A DNA stretch of 64,000 bases from Adiantum capillus-veneris. Taxonomy: Eukaryota > Streptophyta > Polypodiopsida > Polypodiales > Pteridaceae. The stretch spans positions 105,524,141-105,588,140 of the forward strand of contig CM043942.1 in assembly GCA_014529385.2 (NCBI GenBank). The letters run 5' to 3'. The translations under genes were made by a program, and so were the position numbers. Numbering within the stretch: position 1 is the stretch's first letter; each line of letters starts with the position of its first letter. Positions 57,362-64,000 of this stretch are shown piece by piece. The notes beneath the pieces are model-generated. The model did not search any database and was not told the DNA's origin. It worked only from the letters and a program-made list of their open reading frames with translations.

Positions 57362-59488
57362 CATATGCCAAACAACCAAAAACACGCATGTGCTCAATAG
57401 AACGGTTTCTATCATGCCATGCTTCATATGGAGTAATAGACTACAAATCGTGCCATTTTCGTAAGTGACATGTTTTTCCTCTCAACAACACCATTTTGCT
57501 GAGGTGTATAAGGCACTGTACATTGGTGTTTTATACCACGACTAGCCAAAAATGCATTAAATTCATGAGACATATATTCCCCTCCTCGATCAGAACGGAG
57601 GGTGCCCATAGTACATTTTGATACATTTTCAACCATAGCCAGAAATTGTTTGAAGCACATAAAAACTTCGGACTTTGCTTTAAGCGGAAATACCCATGCA
57701 TACCTGGAGTAATCATCAATGAAAGTCATGAAGTAAAGGTAATTGCCCAAGGACGGAGTTTGCATGGTCCCACAAACATCACTATGCGCAAGCTACAACC
57801 TGCATGTGGCCCTAACTGAACCATCCTTTGGAAACTTTGAACGATGCATCTTACCCAAAATAAAGCCTTCACAAACATGTTTGATAGGTGCCTCAAGAGG
57901 CGGCAAAGAAGCAACCATATCAGATTTCTACAAATGCAGCAAACTGGCAAAATTCAGATGACCAAAACGTGCATGCCAAAGTTTTGCATATGAAATAGCC
58001 CTTGAATCAGTAAGTGCATTTTCAAAATTTTGTCCACACTTGTCATACAAAGTGAGCTTATACAGCCCACAACAAAAAAGCCTAGATGCAACAATTTCAT
58101 CACCAAAATTGAGATCATGAATTGTACATCTGTCATCCACAAATTTGACTACAAGTCCAAATTTAGCAAGTGCAGATATAGACAAGAGATTCTTCTTGAT
58201 CCCAGGTACATAAAGTGCATCAACAGTGTGAAGGAACTGCCATTTGCAGCAGTAAGCACAATCTTTCCAACTCCCTAAACCGGATAAGAGGCATTGTTGG
58301 CACAAGTGACTAAATTCCCATCAGAGACAGACTCAAGAGAGGCGAACAATTCACGATGTGAGTTAATGTGCTTTGTAGCACCACTGTGAAAATACCACAC
58401 ATGCGAATCTGCAGCAGATGACATGCATACATCATGGACAGCAGGATCGTAAGTGCACTCTGCACTAAAATCCCATTTTGCATCAACATCAGCAACACAA
58501 TCTCCTTTCACAGAAGAGTCAACAATGGCTGCATTTGTAGTGGAACCAGCATTTGCATTGGAACCACCCTCTTTTTTCTTAGCCTCTTTGGCCTTCAACT
58601 TAGGAAGCTGCTTGATCAGGTGATCATTAGTTTTACAATAATGGCAACGCATCTTCTTTTTGCCCTTATCACCAGGATTTCCAGACGAATTGCTGCCAGC
58701 AGAAGCATTAGGAACAGAAGTTTTTCCACTCGCAGCAGAACCATAAGAAGTGGCTACATTGTTGTTACCACCCTTTCTTTGAGAAGCAATAAAAGCCTGT
58801 TCAACTGCACGCTACCTTGTCCTGTTTTTTCTGGAAAGTGACTCTTGCAACAGCAATGTGTATAATGCATCAAACTTGAAAACTTAAGGATTTCCTTGGG
58901 TCATAAGTCTCCAAGTACTAGCAAAAGTCTAGTAAGAATCTGGTAAGGCATCAAGAACAGTCTGCACAAGGGAACTGTCTAAAATGACTTCACCTGCAGA
59001 AATAAGTTGCTCATTGATATCCTTGACACTAGAAAGGGAAGTGTCCATATCATATTCCTCATGCATAATCTTTGACTCCAACTCTTTATGCAGCAAAGCA
59101 ATTTAGCCTCATTGCGACTTGCATAAAGACCAACCAAAATATCCCAAGCCTGTTTTGCAGATTTTGAATGAATGTGAGAAACAATGGTGCGCTTCACAGA
59201 CAACACAATCAATGCATGAGACTGCGCATCCTTTACATCCCAAGGAGATTGTTCTGTCGTAGGTAAAACAACTCTAAAAGCAGCAATCCTTGCAGCAAGA
59301 CCTGCCATATCCTCAACATCGCCTACATCCTCAGAACCAGGACATACATCAATGCCCTGCACAATATTCTAGATGCCCTTTGACACAAGAACATGTTGCA
59401 TCATGTAAGCCCACATAGGGTAATTTTCCCTATCCAATCTGTCCTCAGCAGCAAACATCTTGAATACATTTGTGTTGTTGTCAACCAT
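57362..59488 (-). pseudogene. A2 gag, protease and integrase
   Basis: The gag start ATG is at 59488 (VDNNTNVFKMFAAEDRLDREN). A stop lies near 59366 and shifts near 59100 and 58900. The zinc knuckle at about 58652-58610 keeps CHYC and His but has Leu for the last Cys. The protease has FHSGATKH where A1 keeps FDSGATKH, so the catalytic Asp is His. The integrase shows TFIDDYSRYAWVF, RSDRGGEY and TPQQNGVVERKN (57765-57424), a better-kept core than in A1. The frame is cut by B1. Confidence 0.92.
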
Positions 59489-59560
59489 GGTAAATGCTGT
59501 ACCTGATGTGAAAACTGTAGTCAGCCATGGTAAATGCTGTAACTGATGTGAAAACTGCTC
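59481..59560. repeat. 40-bp tandem duplication at the A2 gag start
   Basis: 59481-59520 and 59521-59560 are two copies that differ at few positions. Both hold CCATGGTAAATGCTGT, so the start region (minus strand) is doubled. The intervening part stays open on the minus strand. Confidence 0.93.
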
Positions 59561-59875
59561 GAAAAGAGGAGAAACAAAGCAGAAACAACACGTGCTATAT
59601 AGCACAAACCGTAGAAGATTGAAAGGCACCTGTTATGCAAAAAGTGGCACTGACAAAAATTTTGTACAAAATGAGAAATAGCCTGTGCAGTACTGCCTGT
59701 AGTGGAAACGGAGGCCAAAATGAGCCCGAATCAAAAATCTAAGCAGACTAAGCTCTACGAGCTTACCCAAAATTTTTATCGACCTGTGAATACTTACCAA
59801 AGCTCACAAAAATGGGAGAAAGTGAGCATGCGTGTGCTGAAGCTGCTGGCGACTAAGCCCGAGAGGACGACACCT

Positions 59876-59887
59876 GCTCTGATACCA
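59876..59887 (-). other. A2 primer-binding site
   Basis: The minus strand reads TGGTATCAGAGC, two bases after the LTR. Confidence 0.95.
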
Positions 59888-59889
59888 AT

Positions 59890-60114
59890 TGTTGGAAGTA
59901 GGGTTGCAAGGAAACGCACATAGCTTGGAGAAGATGAAGGAAGCTCAAGGCACAAAATAGAGAGTTTTTTACTTAGTGTGCAATGGAAATATAAATATCC
60001 CTAGAGTGATGGGCGTATATACAATGCACGGGGGGAAAAACCTCCTAAAGAGGGAAAACATGGCCCGGCGGTCCTAGGGTGTTCACACATCACTACCACA
60101 TGTATATGGTAACA
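59890..60114 (-). repeat. A2 5' LTR
   Basis: It starts TGTTGGAAGTAGGG and ends TATATGGTAACA, 225 bp. Confidence 0.95.
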
Positions 60115-60119
60115 AGTAT
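60115..60119. other. A2 target-site duplication, right
   Basis: AGTAT. Confidence 0.93.
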
Positions 60120-60937
60120 TGGTGGAGTGGTCTCCCAAAATATGTATATCTCTCTAACTCCTTACGATCCATAGGAGAGTACTTTCAGCCATACTTGTCT
60201 ATTATGACCACTTGAATACTTCTCCCTTCCAAAAACATATAGTTTTCTATGGTCAGTCAATACCTTGATGTGGGGTTCGTCACATCTATAATAGATTGTT
60301 TGTTCTACATTATTAAACTTATATAGCCACACATACGTGTTGTCTGTATTAAGTCATTCTGTCTCATGGTGCGTCTAAGCATCGCATGTTGCATATCCAC
60401 CTTGGATGGCTCATCTACTAGCTCTTGATCTACCTTGTCCTTGGTGCTAGTCATCCCTCATTTGTCCACAATAAAGGGGTTATGAACCACTAGGTACATC
60501 ATTCCCTCTCTGTTAAAATATCTATCCCCGTCATAATCAACATCTACAACGTCTCTGAATTCGCTCGGCTTATTTGCCAACTTAACACAGTAGCGGTCCA
60601 TTCCATCCTTATATATTTTGGCCTTAAGCACATTTTCAAATTGAAATTTCAAATACAACAATTTTACATCAGATGCAAGTTGAGAAGGACCTGCCCCCAT
60701 GGATGCTGTCCCCTTAGGGTTTGACTTGTTAGAATCCTCAGTCATGAGGCTGTATGATCTTTCTGACGAAGTTTGAGAGAAGCTCTCGTCTAAAATGGGT
60801 TCTAAAGACAGCAGTGGTCGTTGATTCACACTTTCTTTCATTGAGTGATTGCTTCCTTGGTCAAAGATGCTGGGATTTCTACTCTGGTATAATCTTCTAA
60901 TCGCAAATTCATGAAGAATTGGTATTGCAGAATCCAA
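60120..60937 (-). pseudogene. Gypsy1 gag, N-terminal portion
   Basis: The ATG at 60937 opens a 159-codon frame (to 60458), followed by shifted open sequence up to A2. The protein has Ser-rich segments and ends in a part with several Tyr and Asp residues. It precedes the capsid-like part on the other side of A2. I do not recognise a named domain. It may be an extra N-terminal gag extension or a separate ORF1, as in some Tat elements. Confidence 0.5.
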
Positions 60938-61227
60938 ACCAGGTTACCTCATTAGCTAGTTTGAATTTCTTGTTTGATCTTACTTGCTGGGTAGTATCCT
61001 CTAGTACCTACAACCTGTCAAAAAATGCTTGATAGTTGTGAGCTTACAACCGTTCCTGTTAGTTCTGGATTTTAATCGACAAAATTTTAACTAGGTTTTT
61101 CAATAACACACAATTCCACACACAACATCAACAATTTAGGTCCAATTTCAATTTTGAAAGAACCACAAGGGTACTGTGGACTAGCTCTTTGTATGGTGAA
61201 ATTCTGCTTATGTTCTGACTCATAGGA

Positions 61228-61247
61228 ACATGGATCGCGATCCATGT
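61228..61247. repeat. palindrome copy 1 in leader
   Basis: ACATGGATCGCGATCCATGT, perfect. Confidence 0.98.
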
Positions 61248-61498
61248 TTGGAAGCCAAATGGACTTTTCTTGACACCATCAGGTTCAACATGATTAGGAG
61301 GTCTTATGGTATCAAAATTTCTAGAAATGAACCTCTGGATTGGAAGCTAGGTCAATTCTGTCACTTTGCCAGTCTTCTTGCCAGTTTTGGGCTTTTGGTA
61401 TGGTTTTTTGTATCCAAATTCAATTTTGAAAGGACCACCAGACTCTCTATGATGCCCTCTACTATGGTGCAACTTTTGTATCAATTTGTGTCAGGGGA

Positions 61499-61518
61499 AC
61501 ATGGATCACAATCCATGT
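61499..61518. repeat. palindrome copy 2 in leader
   Basis: ACATGGATCACAATCCATGT, two central changes; 271 bases after copy 1. Confidence 0.96.
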
Positions 61519-61784
61519 TCCTTAGTGTGAGAATGTACTGAAACTTGACCCACAGCTAGTCTTCGGCCTACTGATGCTGGCCATATGGTTTTTGAATGTG
61601 TTGGAGTTTTTTACGTCTGCCAAAAGTCAGTTTTAGGGTCTGTTCCAGTGGTTTCCCCTTGATCTGATTTTTTTTCCTTTTTCCCTCTTTTTGAACTTTT
61701 CTGATAAGAGTCCCTTGGGAGAAAGAACTTCAAATGTTATCAGTTTTCTACATGCCCAATATCAGCTCAAAATTCCAAAAAGAT

Positions 61785-61804
61785 ACATGGATCACGATCC
61801 ATGT
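61785..61804. repeat. palindrome copy 3 in leader
   Basis: ACATGGATCACGATCCATGT, one change; 286 bases after copy 2. Confidence 0.97.
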
Positions 61805-62067
61805 TTGGCAAGATTTTGGACTGATACTTTGTGAGTTTGTGACAAAAGGTCTAGTGATATTATTCCCCAAATATTTTTGGATTTGATCAACTTTTTCCAA
61901 GTCAAAGGCAAGGTTTTGTGTCTATATTGCGGTTTTTTGCAAACAACTCTTTTTTTGGTATTTTGATGAGGTTTTTTCACTTTTTGTCTATGGCTCCTTT
62001 TGGAAAAATGTTTCCTTAGTAATCAGGGATGTACTTGTCAAATTTCACTGTCAGATGTCTACCTGGT

Positions 62068-62087
62068 ACATGGATCGCGATCCATGT
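62068..62087. repeat. palindrome copy 4 in leader
   Basis: ACATGGATCGCGATCCATGT, perfect; 283 bases after copy 3. Confidence 0.98.
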
Positions 62088-62350
62088 TGGGAAGCATCTG
62101 GTCATGATTTTTGGTTTTTTTGGTTCCCTACTTCTAGTTGATCCCAATTCTCTTCCCTTTTTGAATTTGGACAAGTAAAAGTTCAGTTTTTCCTTATTTT
62201 TCTCAATTTCCAAGGTTTTGCTATGCTCAACCCAATTTCTTGATTTAATTGATCTTTTAACACTCTATTTCTGACCAAACTCAAGGTTCTGGTGCCTGAG
62301 AGCCTATTCTAAACAAAGGAAACATTTTTAGCCCATTTTGCCAGAAAGGT

Positions 62351-62370
62351 ACATGGATCGCGATCCATGT
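62351..62370. repeat. palindrome copy 5 in leader
   Basis: ACATGGATCGCGATCCATGT, perfect; 283 bases after copy 4. Confidence 0.98.
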
Positions 62371-62883
62371 TGGACATGCAAATTGGAAATTTTCTGCATA
62401 GTTTGTTTTTAGCAAGTGTTTCTATCCCCTTTCTGAAGGTTTTGCTGGGTTTGGTTCAATTTTGAAGCTCTGACCATCAATTTCAGAGTTATGGTCTTCA
62501 ACACCAAAATAAGGCTTTTGACAGTTTTTTCCTCGATCCTTTTGGCCCCAAATGATGGTGTATTTTGTTACCTAACCTACTCCTACAAATTGAAATAAAT
62601 CCGCAAACATAAAAGAATTTATTAGTACAAAAACGACAAAAAAGTGTGTGGTGGAACAGTCCTTTCCAAGCATGGGAAAATCAAAGAATGAAATACTCTC
62701 TTGTACTTCACTCACAGCTTTCTTTTCTCATAAGGAGTAGCACTGGCTAGTCTCGAACTCCAGTCTCTACTAAGCACTAAACTTACATCTAGGTGCTTCA
62801 CTCTCTATGTGTAAGCGGAATCGGTGTCAAAAGCTTTGGAATGGATTTTTTAATACACTGAGTCACTGACCACCTAAGGATCG

Positions 62884-62904
62884 GTTTCCCCGGCAGCGGC
62901 GCCA
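62884..62904 (-). other. Gypsy1 primer-binding site
   Basis: The minus strand reads TGGCGCCGCTGCCGGGGAAA one base after the 5' LTR. It is close to the plant Asp-tRNA type site (TGGCGCCGTTGCCGGGG) used by Athila-like elements. Confidence 0.9.
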
Positions 62905-62905
62905 A

Positions 62906-63562
62906 TGTTAGCGGGTCGCCGTGACGGACTTCTACATCATAGCTTTTTGTACTAACATAATGTCAATATGCAACGAAGCGACTCGGAATGGGGCACGGAG
63001 ACTTAATGAGAGTGTCAATCTCACCAAAGTGAACTTAGAGAGCTACTCATACTACGACAAAGGCAAATCAACCAATTTCTAGTCAAACATAAAAAAACAA
63101 CCATTTTAACCTTTAAATCAATGCATTTAGCTCACAAGCAATGCGTCGTAAACCACATCAGAATTGAGGATGGTTATACTTAAATTGTAGAGCAAGAGAC
63201 AAGGAACACAATGTGCTATTCCGAAATGAATTCTGATTCCCGGTCCAGGAGAAAAGTGGATTACAATTTGTAGCAGCAAGAAGCTTCTCACAGTGCACAT
63301 TCAAAAACTCTCCTTAGCTAATGATATCCCTTTAGTCTAAAACTAAGGGTTTTGACTTAAAGGTTAATGGAACTTTCCCACGGCCATTCGGCCACTTACA
63401 AAGGTGTAGACTCAGAGAAGCTAAGAGGGTATGTCAAAATATATTACAATTACAAATTATAATTAGGTGAATTACACGGCTTTGTTTGAAAAATTGAGTG
63501 AGTGTTACAAGGTTTGGTGTACATCCGCCTGTCATGTGTCAGATCGCTGTATCCACCAAACA
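62906..63562 (-). repeat. Gypsy1 5' LTR
   Basis: It starts TGTTAGCGGGTC and ends CACCAAACA, 657 bp. It lacks about 230 bp present in the left LTR. Confidence 0.93.
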
Positions 63563-63567
63563 AAAGC
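63563..63567. other. Gypsy1 target-site duplication, right
   Basis: AAAGC. Confidence 0.92.
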
Positions 63568-64000
63568 AAAGCTTACAGGTTGTACCATCTGCAAACAAAG
63601 TGTATAACATACGCTCACAATACATTTATGATAGTTTATTGCCTGTTTTCAATGGTGGAGCAAAAGCTCTTTGTATGTGAAGCATGAGGGTGATGTACTT
63701 CTCATTGTTTTTCTATATGTGGATGATTTGTTGATCACTCGTCTGAATGAAGCACATATTGTTGAATTTAGGTTGATATGAATGCTACTTTCAAGATGAA
63801 ATATTTGGGACTCCTGCATCATTACTTGGACATACAGTTTAAGCAGTGTGATGGTGGTATTGCCATGTGTCAGACAAGTTACATAGAAACATTGCTATGT
63901 AAGGTTAGACTTTTGAGGATTGCAGACCTACTGCCGCTCCCATGGAAATAGGTACAAAATTGAATCTTCATGATGTTTGTGATTCTGCCAATGTCACTCT
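63568..64000 (+). pseudogene. A1 reverse transcriptase part, cut by the window end
   Basis: The frame resumes with KAYRLYHLQT. A large deletion then removes the RT lead-in, since the SMVEQK block near 63660 jumps to the equivalent of 50740 in A2. The YVDDLLI block follows (about 63713-63735), then the LGLLHHYLDIQFKQCDGGIA segment (split here by a stop and shift) and TSYIETLLCK. Stops are frequent. Confidence 0.85.

Larger units (their letters stand above)
49433..60114 (-). mobile_element. copia element A2, host of B1
   Basis: LTRs at 49433-49659 and 59890-60114, PPT, PBS and the AGTAT duplication define it. Without B1 it is about 5.1 kb. It belongs to the same family as A1. Its gag-pol has several stops and shifts. 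It is inserted in the gag of Gypsy1. Confidence 0.95.
60938..62883 (-). other. Gypsy1 untranslated leader
   Basis: About 1.95 kb between primer site and first ORF with no long coding frame. It consists largely of diverged tandem units of about 280 bp, each carrying one palindrome. Outside the palindrome the units share words such as TTCAATTTTGAAAG followed by ACCAC. Confidence 0.7.

Noticed and set aside
61228-62370. CRISPR-like array of short palindromic repeats
   Set aside because: Spacers are about 260 bases, related to each other, and lie in a plant retroelement leader. There are no cas genes. It is a diverged tandem repeat.

Overview
The window is repeat-rich nuclear DNA of a land plant. 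The signs are Ty1/copia elements whose primer-binding site is TGGTATCAGAGC (plant initiator-Met tRNA), non-chromovirus Ty3/gypsy elements, one of them with a TGGCGCCGCTGCCGGGG-type primer site, long GA/TC microsatellites, and no ordinary host gene. The large genome implied by such deep nesting would suit a fern, lycophyte or gymnosperm, but the sequence alone does not decide the species.

Left part (1-24,738) is a field of old and broken elements. It holds a truncated LTR of copia family B (489-945), a decayed coding stretch (946-2301), and a short non-autonomous LTR element E1 with one acidic 395-codon ORF (2302-5128). Next come a decayed gypsy element, Gypsy2 (5371-10898, minus strand), two hairpin repeats (13.27-13.77 kb), a decayed copy of copia family B, B2 (13909-18590, minus strand), and two E1-type LTRs on the plus strand (19437-20681). 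The rest is unassigned spacer with microsatellites.

Right part (24,739-64,000) is a Russian-doll nest that can be resolved to the base at most junctions. The outermost is copia A1 (plus strand, 24739 to beyond the window). Into it went the very large gypsy element Gypsy1 (minus strand, 27451-63562, target duplication AAAGC). Into Gypsy1 went a large-LTR non-autonomous element D (30038-36454) and a second family-A copia, A2 (49433-60114, AGTAT). Into A2 went copia B1 (51785-57356, CAAAG). B1 is the only intact element: one uninterrupted 1,296-codon gag-pol ORF, two near-identical LTRs, PBS, PPT and a perfect target duplication.

Gypsy1 is the most unusual object. Without its passengers it is about 19 kb. 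Besides gag, protease, RT, RNase H and integrase it shows: a second retropepsin-like domain downstream of integrase; two HHCC zinc-binding modules in the integrase N-terminal region; a large coiled-coil accessory ORF downstream of pol; an antisense TATA-driven short ORF between pol and that accessory ORF; and a 20-bp perfect palindrome repeated at about 271-286 bp spacing in the 5' leader (five copies) and again downstream of pol (two copies). All Gypsy1 coding parts carry stops and frameshifts, so it is a fossil.
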